IMG/VR virus record: IMGVR_UViG_3300025115_000059
Coordinates: 1 to 21,739 of that record
Source: a virus
Length of the DNA stretch: 21,739 bases
Direction: 5' to 3' (one strand)
Below are positions 14,559 through 21,323 of this stretch, in pieces. The position numbers and the translations under genes were made by a program. The notes beneath the pieces are model-generated. The model was not told the DNA's origin, made no database searches, and saw only the letters and a list, made by a program, of their open reading frames with translations. Numbering within the stretch: position 1 is the stretch's first letter; every line of letters starts with the position of its first letter.

Positions 14559-15393
14559 TTGCTTCCTCCGTAATTTCAGGAACATTGGGTAGTTTTTCTA
14601 CCACGGTAAGCCACTCAACCCTACCCGCATAGGCAAATCCACGCAAAGAGGGGTAGCACGTTTTCTTAAATGCACAATAGGAACAAGTGGTACACAGCTT
14701 ACGATTGGGACTTGTTGCACTTTGTGGCACATCCTCCATTACGTCTTCTGGTGGCGCATCTTTCGACAGTGTTCCAATAGCTCTGGAGAGGCCGTATTCA
14801 AACGCATCAACGTCTGGAGAGAACGGGAAATAGTGAATGTGTCCGAGTTCCTTTTGAATTGTGAGGAATCCCATCTCGTCGCTCTTAAGAACATTGGCGT
14901 AGCCGTTGAGTTGTCCGAAATATCCGAAGGGGTCTTCTGTGAGGTGGTCATGGAATTTTCGTTCGCTTTGTTTTGTAACACTCTTCACGTCCACGACGCT
15001 GCCATCAATGATAGCATCAATACGACCACGAACACGCCAATCACCGCTAACATATTCCACCTCCTTCTGTTCGGCTTCCACGCAATGCCCTGCATCACGT
15101 GCAAGTTGCAACACCAACTCTTCCAACATGTCCCCATACAAAAACTTAATGCGTGTCACACTGGTGATGTCTTCACCAGCATCAGGTGTGTGATGCTTAA
15201 ACCACATACGACGCAAACAAGTTTCACCAAGTTCTGAGAAGTAAATTGTCTTGGGCTTACGCTCACGTGGCTCACGTTTCCCCATTTGCTTCACATAGGC
15301 ATTCGCCATGTTTGTAGAAAAAGCCGAGGTGGCAAGCCCCTCTGCCTTCCCCACTATGGCATGAATGTCATCAACCAAAGTGGAAACATTCAT
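14539..15393 (-). CDS. Cas4-like PD-(D/E)XK nuclease with Fe-S cluster motif (284 aa)
   Basis: This is probably a DNA exonuclease of the Cas4/RecB-like family. The catalytic core is visible: GDMLEE at 87-92, RGRIDAI with D126, D135-V-K137 (the DxK of PD-DxK), and Q161-x3-Y165 (QLNGYANVL). Four cysteines fit the 4Fe-4S pattern of Cas4 and AddB: C59 (GETCLRR), then C237-x2-C240-x5-C246 near the C-terminus, with an extra C234. No cas1, cas2 or CRISPR array is in the window, so this is a phage DNA-processing or recombination enzyme, not an adaptation module. The start follows the upstream TAA directly with GAGGGGG before it. A palindrome variant is at 14881-14892. Confidence 0.82.
   Translation of the reverse strand: MNVSTLVDDIHAIVGKAEGLATSAFSTNMANAYVKQMGKREPRERKPKTIYFSELGETCLRRMWFKHHTPDAGEDITSVTRIKFLYGDMLEELVLQLARDAGHCVEAEQKEVEYVSGDWRVRGRIDAIIDGSVVDVKSVTKQSERKFHDHLTEDPFGYFGQLNGYANVLKSDEMGFLTIQKELGHIHYFPFSPDVDAFEYGLSRAIGTLSKDAPPEDVMEDVPQSATSPNRKLCTTCSYCAFKKTCYPSLRGFAYAGRVEWLTVVEKLPNVPEITEEANEEQVD
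14881..14892. repeat. Palindrome family, 1 mismatch
   Basis: In the Cas4-like nuclease gene, read as V-L-K-S on the - strand. Confidence 0.75.
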
Positions 15394-15942
15394 TTATTCC
15401 CCCTCAAACGCATTATCACTCTCTTCATCACGTGTCTCTACCTTCTTAGCCGTAGATTTCTCCACTTTAGCCTTTGCTACGGCCAAATCAGCATCGCCAC
15501 AACTGTAGGCTTCAAACATGCGTGCCACTGCAATGATGGCTTCAGCTTGCTTCTCGTAGGACAGCTTCTTATCCACAGTGTCCTTCATAAGCTGCACAGC
15601 GTTTGTCAGCGAGTTTTGCCGGACAATAGCTCGTTGCCCATCCAAAGGAGGAATCGGAAACACATTGCTACGACCACCAAAACCACCACCGCCAGCAGGG
15701 CGAGCGGGAGCAGCAGCAGGAGCAGTAGCACCACCACCAGATTTTTTAAATGAGTCCATATTAACATCTTTGCCATAGGCACCCTCAGTAAAGTCAAACT
15801 CAACAACATCACCTGCATTGACACGGGGGTTTTTAAAGCCACACTTAAACCATTCGCCATTGGCCTTGAACGAATAGGTGGGTTTCTCTCCAAATTTTGT
15901 TTTTACGCTTTTAGTAGAAATCTGTTCAATAGTATAAGTCAT
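15394..15942 (-). CDS. Putative single-stranded DNA binding protein (182 aa)
   Basis: The N-terminal 65 or so residues look like an OB-type beta barrel ([37 protein letters not shown]). A Pro/Ala/Gly-rich flexible linker follows ([19 protein letters not shown]), then a helical section and a strongly acidic C-terminus ([13 protein letters not shown]). That layout, OB-like domain plus flexible linker plus acidic tail, is typical of phage and bacterial SSBs, whose tail recruits replication partners. Sequence identity to a named SSB is not obvious to me. The start overlaps the upstream stop (ATGA) with AAAGGA before it. It lies between the polymerase and Cas4-like genes, which supports a DNA-binding role. 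Confidence 0.55.
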   Translation of the reverse strand: MTYTIEQISTKSVKTKFGEKPTYSFKANGEWFKCGFKNPRVNAGDVVEFDFTEGAYGKDVNMDSFKKSGGGATAPAAAPARPAGGGGFGGRSNVFPIPPLDGQRAIVRQNSLTNAVQLMKDTVDKKLSYEKQAEAIIAVARMFEAYSCGDADLAVAKAKVEKSTAKKVETRDEESDNAFEGE

Positions 15943-16172
15943 AGTTTATTCCTTTCGAGAATGGCTGTAGCAAAATTGAGTAACTGCTCTTGTGTTGCAT
16001 TGCGCTTCATTACATTGGCAAGGAGGCTAATTACCTCTATGTTTCCCCTAATGTATCCTTTTGAGTTGTCTATCCTATCTAAACTGTAGCTGTTGTCCTG
16101 CTTTGTTCCGTGGTTGGACTGTAGAGGCATTTTTAATGGTACTGTTACTGCTACAATTTTCACTTCGCTCAT
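15939..16172 (-). CDS. C-terminal half of an HNH-type endonuclease (77 aa), probably truncated
   Basis: [20 protein letters not shown] followed by [19 protein letters not shown] is the characteristic C-terminal half of a phage HNH family in which SLDRID carries the catalytic region and GN-x-x-VIS-x-x-AN follows. The N-terminal part with its usual Cys residues is missing from this frame. Fragments resembling the N-terminal half lie just upstream in other frames. The binding site before ATG 16172 is weak. The stop overlaps the SSB-like start as ATGA, so the frame may still be translated for coupling. I infer a remnant of a homing-type HNH gene; activity is doubtful. Confidence 0.6.
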   Translation of the reverse strand: MSEVKIVAVTVPLKMPLQSNHGTKQDNSYSLDRIDNSKGYIRGNIEVISLLANVMKRNATQEQLLNFATAILERNKL

Positions 16173-16356
16173 TATCTATTCTTTCAATTATTCTCCCCCA
16201 ATTAACAACAATAAAATCTTCAATGGCTTTTTCATGGAAAGAGCCATAAAGGGGTTGCCTATCAATTTGTGCCCTAACTATATGTTTTAATCTCATTCTA
16301 CAAATGACTGGAATATCTGTAGAATCCCAAGGCTCCACCCATTCAACATATTTCAT
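16075..16356 (-). CDS. Hypothetical protein (93 aa) overlapping the HNH remnant
   Basis: The ATG overlaps the upstream stop as ATGA but has no clear ribosome binding site. The first 66 residues ([20 protein letters not shown] at the start, [20 protein letters not shown] later) look like a plausible folded protein. The last 27 or so (Ser/Asn/Gln-rich) are encoded over the start of the HNH remnant in another frame and look unselected. It may be an intact small gene with an out-of-phase tail, or part of a frameshifted mosaic with its two neighbours. No family is recognised. Confidence 0.45.
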   Translation of the reverse strand: MKYVEWVEPWDSTDIPVICRMRLKHIVRAQIDRQPLYGSFHEKAIEDFIVVNWGRIIERIDNERSENCSSNSTIKNASTVQPRNKAGQQLQFR

Positions 16357-16472
16357 ATACTAATACCCATTTTCTTATTCGCAATAGAATAAGCACGCTG
16401 TCTATTCCGATACTTCTCTGGATTTGCTGCGTATGCTTTACGTTTAGCGATGCGGTGCTCTTCTGTCAACAT
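16353..16472 (-). CDS. Very small basic protein (39 aa), possibly the N-terminal fragment of the HNH gene
   Basis: ATG at 16472 lies six bases after GGAG at the end of the polymerase gene. The product begins MLTEEHRIAKRKAYAANPEK and continues YRNRQRAYSIANKK. This Lys/Arg-rich pattern of the NPEKYR-type is common at the N-terminus of phage HNH nucleases. It stops at an ATGA overlap with the next frame. Together with the C-terminal HNH half 180 bases downstream, it suggests one HNH gene broken into pieces. A genuine independent small gene cannot be excluded. Confidence 0.45.
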   Translation of the reverse strand: MLTEEHRIAKRKAYAANPEKYRNRQRAYSIANKKMGISI

Positions 16473-16473
16473 T

Positions 16474-18426
16474 CTACTCTCCATATTTAGATAGCTCGAC
16501 TTCTTCTAAGTCTTGCCAGTTCTTCCCTACACTACAACCAACACTAAGTGTAACAGGCATCTCAATGTTGTAGTAGTGGTTGATGAAGGCGGTTGTGTTC
16601 TTAAGAATAGTGTAGCACGCTTTGATAAACTTGTCAAGTATTTCTTTCTTACAGTCGAAAACAATTGAGTCGTGAACAGTCATTACAGGAACAACATGCT
16701 CTGACAACCCACTCTTGTACAACTTCTCAACTATAAGGCCCACCATGTGAGGAACCACATCACCTGTTGCAAACCCCTGCACAGGCCAATTCTTCAACTC
16801 AGTGGGGCTAAAGCTAACACCTCCTTTCCAATCGTTGTCATACTCTGTAAACACATAGCGACGACCTGTGGGCATTATCTTGGTGTACACACCTACAGGA
16901 AGGCCCTTAATGCTGCGTTTGGACGACAATGTTCGTCCCTTGGATGCCTCCTCCATAATTGATTCGTGAAACGCGCCTACGCCCTTATAGCGGCTGTAAA
17001 ACACCTTGATGAATTTCTTAGCTTCTGCCACACTACAACCAGCATTCTCTGCCAATGTTTTAGGGCCAGCACCATACACCAGCCCAAAAGACAATCGCTT
17101 AAACCACTTACGCTCATCCTTGGTGCATGCTCTGCCATACATTCCTTTGAACAACTCTGTGTGCATGTCAACACCATTGTTAATGTCATCAGCAAGCTGA
17201 GAGTCGTCTGCAATGGCTGCAAGCCCTGCCATTTCAAGTTGGCTGTAGTCAAAATCAACTAGGCGTCCTTCATCTCCCCACCTGCTAATGTAGGCTGCTT
17301 TAATTCCTCCTTCAACTGTTTGGTTTTGGATGTTGGGTTTGTTACAAGATAGCCGCCCTGTTTTGGTGGAGCAGTGTTGCAGGTTGGGATGGATGCGGTT
17401 GTCGAGGAACGTAAGAGAGCGCATGTTTTCATAGTAGGTTTCACGTTGTTTACTCCAAGTGCGTAAATTGAGAATGGATGTTGCAATGCCTAGTTTGTCC
17501 TTGATGTTCTTAAGAACCGACTCATCGACAGTGAAATAGCCCATCTTTGTAGGAGAGGCACCACACTTAACTGGGTCATACCCAAGCCCATCAGCTACAT
17601 ATTCAACATCTACAGTTTTAAACTTGTCCTTTCCATTCTTATACTTCCCTACAAGGTGTTTCTCACGAACCACATACTTCCCACCAAACAACAAACAGCT
17701 AACGTCTTTAGGACTACTCCACTGCCAAGAAGGATAGGCAGGAGGAAGAACACCAACAACAGATGATGATAGTAGTTCTTCCTCTACATCAATTTGCTCC
17801 TTCAACACCTCACTCTGCCTCTCAACATACCCAACATCAATGTGCATGCCATTGAGTTCCATGATGGTTGTAGCAACAAGAGCACGACACTGGCTGGTCA
17901 CAAGTTGTGACATGTTGTTCTTAGACACTAGTGGTTGTTGTGCTTCGTAAATGAGTAGTGTGTTGTTAATGTCTCCTTGTAAATAGTCTGCCAGCATGTC
18001 AATGGGAATGTCTTCTGTTTGAACACCTGCTTTCCAAAACTCCTTAATGCGATCATCCTTAAGAACACCACCATACTTCTCACTCAATTCATCCAGTGAT
18101 GGGTAGGTGTGCTGTTGCCCAGACAACAAATACTCAACAAGCTGTGTGTCCCAAACTGTTTTGCTAACAAGTTCTTTCTGAGTAATCCAGTTGTTAACAA
18201 GCAGGTAGAGTAGGTCAAATTTAATGTTGTGGCCAACCACTACATCATGCGCTTTCCACCATGCGAGGAAAGTTTCTTTTCCCAACGGGTTGTCCTCAAC
18301 AATGAGAGACACCTCACTGTTCTTCAGTCCGGCCAGCACTATCCGATTGTCCGGCCAGAACGGACTCGCTGGCATGCTGATGGGACTCCTTATTGTCGTC
18401 TCCAGATCGATTATTAGTGCCGTCAT
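16474..18426 (-). CDS. Family A (T7/Pol I type) DNA polymerase with 3'-5' exonuclease (650 aa)
   Basis: This is the replicative polymerase. The exonuclease motifs are D7-x-E9 (IIDLETT), N67-x3-D71 (GHNIKFDLLYL) and Y148-x3-D152 (YLQGDINN). The polymerase motifs are A, D393 in DFDYSQLE; B, R439-x3-K443-x3-F447 ending Y451-G; and C, H585-D586-S587 (TVHDSIVFD). Motif C has Ser where E. coli Pol I has Glu. I start at ATG 18426 because MTALIIDLETT places the first exonuclease motif at the N-terminus as in T7; a longer frame to 18546 only adds foreign sequence. The binding site is weak, so coupling to the overlapping Cys-rich gene is likely. It carries three copies or variants of the palindrome. 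Confidence 0.95.
   Translation of the reverse strand: MTALIIDLETTIRSPISMPASPFWPDNRIVLAGLKNSEVSLIVEDNPLGKETFLAWWKAHDVVVGHNIKFDLLYLLVNNWITQKELVSKTVWDTQLVEYLLSGQQHTYPSLDELSEKYGGVLKDDRIKEFWKAGVQTEDIPIDMLADYLQGDINNTLLIYEAQQPLVSKNNMSQLVTSQCRALVATTIMELNGMHIDVGYVERQSEVLKEQIDVEEELLSSSVVGVLPPAYPSWQWSSPKDVSCLLFGGKYVVREKHLVGKYKNGKDKFKTVDVEYVADGLGYDPVKCGASPTKMGYFTVDESVLKNIKDKLGIATSILNLRTWSKQRETYYENMRSLTFLDNRIHPNLQHCSTKTGRLSCNKPNIQNQTVEGGIKAAYISRWGDEGRLVDFDYSQLEMAGLAAIADDSQLADDINNGVDMHTELFKGMYGRACTKDERKWFKRLSFGLVYGAGPKTLAENAGCSVAEAKKFIKVFYSRYKGVGAFHESIMEEASKGRTLSSKRSIKGLPVGVYTKIMPTGRRYVFTEYDNDWKGGVSFSPTELKNWPVQGFATGDVVPHMVGLIVEKLYKSGLSEHVVPVMTVHDSIVFDCKKEILDKFIKACYTILKNTTAFINHYYNIEMPVTLSVGCSVGKNWQDLEEVELSKYGE
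16597..16608. repeat. Palindrome family, 1 mismatch (GTTCTTAAGAAT)
   Basis: Near the 3' end of the polymerase gene, read as I-L-K-N. Confidence 0.75.
17506..17517. repeat. Palindrome family, exact copy
   Basis: In the polymerase gene, read as V-L-K-N. Confidence 0.9.
18055..18066. repeat. Palindrome family, 2 mismatches (ATCCTTAAGAAC)
   Basis: In the polymerase gene, read as V-L-K-D; the weakest member listed. Confidence 0.5.
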
Positions 18427-18565
18427 AAATGTATAGCTCACATTGATTGTTGAAAATAGGTGGTCGTACAAACCACGTTTGTGTATAGGGATGTGGTGGC
18501 ATAGACACTCGTAAACAACTAACAGACATAGGGCACCCATTCCCACTACATTTGCTAATGTCCAT
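18314..18565 (-). CDS. Small Cys-rich phage protein (83 aa) overlapping the polymerase start
   Basis: The start shares a base with the helicase stop (TAATG). The first 46 or so residues show MDISKCSGNGCPMSVSCLRV, then Tyr/Gln-Thr-Trp-Phe and Pro-Pro motifs, then NNQCELY. This C-x4-C-P-x4-C ... C pattern resembles a small zinc- or metal-binding protein family that I recall as common next to phage replication genes; the function is unknown. The last 37 residues (acidic, Ser/Asp/Gln-rich) overlap the polymerase's first 113 bases in another frame and are probably not part of the fold. Confidence 0.65.
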   Translation of the reverse strand: MDISKCSGNGCPMSVSCLRVSMPPHPYTQTWFVRPPIFNNQCELYIYDGTNNRSGDDNKESHQHASESVLAGQSDSAGRTEEQ

Positions 18566-19815
18566 TAGTATGTCCCCACATATCGTGCAATTGAGGGTTC
18601 AATGGTCACTTCAAACTTTCCATGACGCAATGTTTCGTCTGTCTTGTCACCACCGTACAGCTTGTTCTTAGGAACGTTAATGTAGCGAGTGTATTCGTGC
18701 TCTCCCTTACCGATTGTTACAATGGCATCTGCCTCACCAATCTTGTCTGTCTTACTGCCACGTAGTTGCGCCATGTTAATCCAGTGTTGGTTTTCACCAC
18801 TACCATCCACCTGACTAACAGCAATGACAGGGCCATACTTCTTAGCCAACTCTCGTGCCCACTCATACAGCTTGCCAATGCGGAGGTCTTCACGTTCCAT
18901 CTTACCAAACCCACTCACTTTGTCAAGCTGGTCAAACACAATGAGGCATGGATTGTATTCATCGAACAATGCTGACAGCTTCCTCACATCGTTCATTCCC
19001 TTGTCGTCATTTGTCACCAACACTTTCCCACCGGCCATACTCTTAAACACTTCTTCATAGTGAGCAATGTCTGCATCAATTTCTGCATTGGTAACACCAA
19101 AATAACTCTGCACAATTCGATACATCACCTTATCACTGCTCTCTTCATTATTCACCCAAATAACTGGACGATCATCTGTAATTTGTCCTACGAAATTACT
19201 CACCTCACTAGCCACCATTGTTGTCTTGCCAGTTTCAGGACGTGCTGCAATGATGATGAAGTCCCCTTGGCGAATGGGGCCAAGACTGACATTGAGTTCG
19301 TTGAGACGCCAATTAAATCCACTACTCCCTACAGCCTTACGAATGTACGACAAATCAGTTGAAACAAAGAGATCGTCTTTGGAAACGCTTCTTCCAATTT
19401 CTCGATTGTATTGATGCACCATGTTTGCAATGTCTTCAAGAGAGGCTTCCTCCTTATCGTGTACAACATCCAAGGCTTTATTCATAATGAGAGTGGCGTA
19501 GTCTTTCGTAATGTAGTTCTTAAGAACATCCTCAACAACAATGCTATCCGCATCTTCTGTTTCAATGTTGGAGAACAACTTCTCATAAATTGTGTGACTT
19601 GCTTCCTTCATGTCCTTGGTGTGGAGCATGAAGAAAAACCGTTTAAACTCTGCTACATCAACACTCTCATGGTCGGGATAGGAACGATAGTATTTACCCA
19701 ACGCTTGAATGACACGCCAGCTTTCCTTGCTAACACTGTGTTCTTTTACAAATGGAGACAAGCGAGTATACAAACTCTTGTCTAGTAGTTTTTTAATGAG
19801 GACAACATCATACAT
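18565..19815 (-). CDS. DnaB-like replicative helicase (416 aa)
   Basis: This is an ATP-dependent DNA unwinding motor of the RecA-fold DnaB/T7 gp4 C-terminal class. Walker A is AARPETGKTTM with K197 and T198, matching the RP-x-x-GKT form of DnaB. Walker B is LIVFDQLDKV with D295. AVSQVDGSG and QLRGSKTDKIGEADAIVTIG match the later DnaB motifs. The N-terminal 150 residues are helical and would contact the primase or the neighbouring subunit. ATG 19815 follows AAGGA by seven bases. The gene overlaps the primase stop by eight bases. In T7 primase and helicase are fused; here they are separate adjacent genes. An exact palindrome copy is at 19516-19527. Confidence 0.92.
   Translation of the reverse strand: MYDVVLIKKLLDKSLYTRLSPFVKEHSVSKESWRVIQALGKYYRSYPDHESVDVAEFKRFFFMLHTKDMKEASHTIYEKLFSNIETEDADSIVVEDVLKNYITKDYATLIMNKALDVVHDKEEASLEDIANMVHQYNREIGRSVSKDDLFVSTDLSYIRKAVGSSGFNWRLNELNVSLGPIRQGDFIIIAARPETGKTTMVASEVSNFVGQITDDRPVIWVNNEESSDKVMYRIVQSYFGVTNAEIDADIAHYEEVFKSMAGGKVLVTNDDKGMNDVRKLSALFDEYNPCLIVFDQLDKVSGFGKMEREDLRIGKLYEWARELAKKYGPVIAVSQVDGSGENQHWINMAQLRGSKTDKIGEADAIVTIGKGEHEYTRYINVPKNKLYGGDKTDETLRHGKFEVTIEPSIARYVGTY
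18664..18675. repeat. Palindrome family, 1 mismatch (GTTCTTAGGAAC)
   Basis: In the helicase gene, read as V-P-K-N on the - strand. The change keeps the flanks but breaks the central CTTAAG. Confidence 0.7.
19516..19527. repeat. Palindrome family, exact copy
   Basis: In the helicase gene, read as V-L-K-N. Confidence 0.9.
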
Positions 19816-20632
19816 CTGCAATTCCTTTCAAGTAGGACAATGGTAGTTCTTTAGGCTGCTGGTTCACCATCACGTCACAACGCATTAGCGAGTGTAGCTG
19901 CCTATCAACTTCAAATGCTCCAACCTTCCCTGCTTCATCATCATCAAGCCATATTAGTGCCTCACTGTAGTTGTTAAACACATACACAATGTGGTCTTCC
20001 CTAATTTTAGTACCCATTAGACACACCACATCACACCCTGCCTTGTGCAATTTATAGCTGGACACAAGGTCTTCCACAAGTATAACACGCTTATTACGCT
20101 TGTCAAGCTGCACTTGTTTGCTAATTTGATCTGGATGGGACATCCATGTTAAATATTTGGGCTTCCTGTTAAACCCCCTCCCTTGGTAGTTGGAAGTGGA
20201 AGCACGTAACATTAGCCTACCTGTTTCAGCACTCCATCTAACCCCATATGTGTAGGCATCTTCTTGTTCCAACTCATACCCCATCCACCAGATGCGGGCT
20301 TCAATGGGCCAGTCCACCATATCCCTATACCCGTTCAACCACACTCCTTCTGCACCGGCGTCTGTGACAGCAACAGCTGGTTCAAACCATTCCTTTGTAG
20401 TGTGCAACTCATCTGCTCTTCTAATGTAGTCGGGTGTTCTTAAGAACCCCGTACTCCCACAATGGTGACAATAGAACAACCACCCATCACCGTTGTTTTT
20501 TACGTACAGCCTGTGCTTGTGGTCGCTTCCCGCTGGACACTCGTCGTGATTTAGCTTGTGTTGTTTCCCCACCTCCATCGGCAGGTCGGACACAATGGTT
20601 TGCATCTCGTGCTTCGACAACATGTTGTGCAT
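19808..20632 (-). CDS. DNA primase with zinc-binding and TOPRIM domains (274 aa)
   Basis: The primase makes RNA primers for lagging-strand synthesis. C32 with nearby His residues, and C55-x2-C58 (FYCHHCGSTG), form a zinc-binding domain like that of T7 gp4. The TOPRIM domain shows E187 (VILVEDLVSSYKLHKAG) and D230-D231-D232 (IWLDDDEAGK), the metal-binding catalytic acids. I chose ATG 20632 because GAGGA lies just upstream; an in-frame TTG 33 bases earlier is possible. The length fits the N-terminal half of a T7-type primase-helicase. An exact palindrome copy at 20436-20447 encodes GFLRTP just after the zinc motif, in the shifted register. Confidence 0.9.
   Translation of the reverse strand: MHNMLSKHEMQTIVSDLPMEVGKQHKLNHDECPAGSDHKHRLYVKNNGDGWLFYCHHCGSTGFLRTPDYIRRADELHTTKEWFEPAVAVTDAGAEGVWLNGYRDMVDWPIEARIWWMGYELEQEDAYTYGVRWSAETGRLMLRASTSNYQGRGFNRKPKYLTWMSHPDQISKQVQLDKRNKRVILVEDLVSSYKLHKAGCDVVCLMGTKIREDHIVYVFNNYSEALIWLDDDEAGKVGAFEVDRQLHSLMRCDVMVNQQPKELPLSYLKGIADV
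20436..20447. repeat. Palindrome family, exact copy
   Basis: In the primase gene right after the zinc motif, in the shifted register (F-L-R-T). Confidence 0.9.
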
Positions 20633-20822
20633 GTTTTCCTCGCTGTTTGGGATAGAGTTGAACAACTACAGGACACCTATATTTACTAATGGCAACACTA
20701 CAATCTGAATACATTTCATTCAGTGGGCCTTCTGCCTTACGTCTGTCACAGAAGTTGGTGCACACCTCCAAGAAGCGCCTGTGTCCAACAACCTCACAAT
20801 AGATGATGGGTCGTTCAATCAT
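20487..20822 (-). CDS. Cys-rich hypothetical protein (111 aa) overlapping the primase start
   Basis: ATG 20822 has GGAGGT five bases upstream, one of the best binding sites in the window. The first 63 or so residues (MIERPIIYCEVVGHRRFLEV, VCTNFCDRRKAEGP, YSDCSVAISKYRCPVVV) contain five cysteines and may bind zinc. The last 48 residues are basic and low in complexity and are encoded over the first 146 bases of the primase gene in another frame. The N-terminal part looks like the functional domain. No family is recognised. The start overlaps the preceding stop by eight bases. Confidence 0.6.
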   Translation of the reverse strand: MIERPIIYCEVVGHRRFLEVCTNFCDRRKAEGPLNEMYSDCSVAISKYRCPVVVQLYPKQRGKHAQHVVEARDANHCVRPADGGGETTQAKSRRVSSGKRPQAQAVRKKQR

Positions 20823-21018
20823 CTTTCACCTCCACTTCCTGCCATGCAGGTAGGTGTACAACATTTCCATCTTTGTCATGGCAGTAGGAATACATTCCAT
20901 CAATGTGGTGAAACAACACCCACTCACCTTTCTCAACAGGGCGAGCATCCGGTGGTGCAATTGCATCCTCAATTGGCCTCACCCAACTGTTCCTAAGAAC
21001 ATTGTACAGTTTCATCAT
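20815..21018 (-). CDS. Small hypothetical protein (66-67 aa)
   Basis: Two adjacent ATG codons (21018 and 21015) follow GGAG at three and six bases; the first overlaps the upstream stop as ATGA. The product (MKLYNVLRNSWVRPIEDA, EKGEWVLFHHIDGMYSYCHD, HLPAWQEVEV) looks like a small beta-rich domain in which a DGMYSYCHDKDGN turn presents charged residues. No family is recognised. A palindrome variant at 20989-21000 encodes NVLRNS close to the start. Confidence 0.62.
   Translation of the reverse strand: MMKLYNVLRNSWVRPIEDAIAPPDARPVEKGEWVLFHHIDGMYSYCHDKDGNVVHLPAWQEVEVKDD
20989..21000. repeat. Palindrome family, 1 mismatch (GTTCCTAAGAAC)
   Basis: Near the start of the 67-codon gene, read as V-L-R-N on the - strand. 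Confidence 0.7.
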
Positions 21019-21140
21019 TTACTCCAATCTATATTGTGGCAGTACACTTTGATGTAGTGGCTACCACACCCCCAAGAGTTATAATATTTAATCAGTTTAC
21101 TATGCTCTCTAATGTATTTCATAATGTGTAGTGCGTTCAT
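21015..21140 (-). CDS. Very small basic protein (41 aa)
   Basis: ATG 21140 has GAGGT eight bases upstream, and the stop overlaps the next start as ATGA. The product begins MNALHIMKYIREHSKLIKYY and ends NSWGCGSHYIKVYCHNIDWSK, with two Cys and several His and aromatic residues. It fills what would otherwise be a gap of about 130 bases in a gapless operon. No family is recognised. Confidence 0.58.
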   Translation of the reverse strand: MNALHIMKYIREHSKLIKYYNSWGCGSHYIKVYCHNIDWSK

Positions 21141-21146
21141 GCATGA

Positions 21147-21323
21147 TTACCTCATCAAAAAACTAAGAACATATTGACGCACTTCTTCTAGAGGCACCTC
21201 ATCAGGTCTGCGCCCATCAAATGCTTTGTTAGGTGAGTCCCACCATATCATAACTAGCGTGTCACTACCTAGTATAGCTAGTAGTGCTTCATTCAGTGCT
21301 TGCTTTAGGTTCTGTGTTCTCAC
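21147..21323 (-). CDS. Small Xre/MbcA/ParS toxin-binding-domain-like protein (58 aa)
   Basis: ALNEALLAILGSDTLVMIWW followed by DSPNKAFDGRRPDEVPLEEV matches the pattern of the DUF2384 or MbcA/ParS/Xre C-terminal domain (a Trp, then a SPN-x-A-x-x-G-x-x-P motif). In toxin-antitoxin systems that domain binds RES-type toxins. This copy has no DNA-binding half and no toxin next to it. GTG 21323 follows GGAG by six bases and is preferred; a TTG at 21338 would add five residues. It overlaps the preceding gene by 35 bases. It may be a solitary phage antitoxin mimic or an unrelated protein of the same fold. I rely on motif recall, so the family call is moderate. Confidence 0.5.
   Translation of the reverse strand: MRTQNLKQALNEALLAILGSDTLVMIWWDSPNKAFDGRRPDEVPLEEVRQYVLSFLMR

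Noticed and set aside
14539-15393. A CRISPR adaptation module, suggested by the Cas4-like protein
   Set aside because: No repeat-spacer array, cas1 or cas2 is present in the window.
18426-18546. A 40-residue N-terminal extension of the DNA polymerase
   Set aside because: The extension is Cys/His-rich out-of-family sequence read over the Cys-rich gene; the exonuclease motif begins right after the internal ATG as in T7 polymerase.
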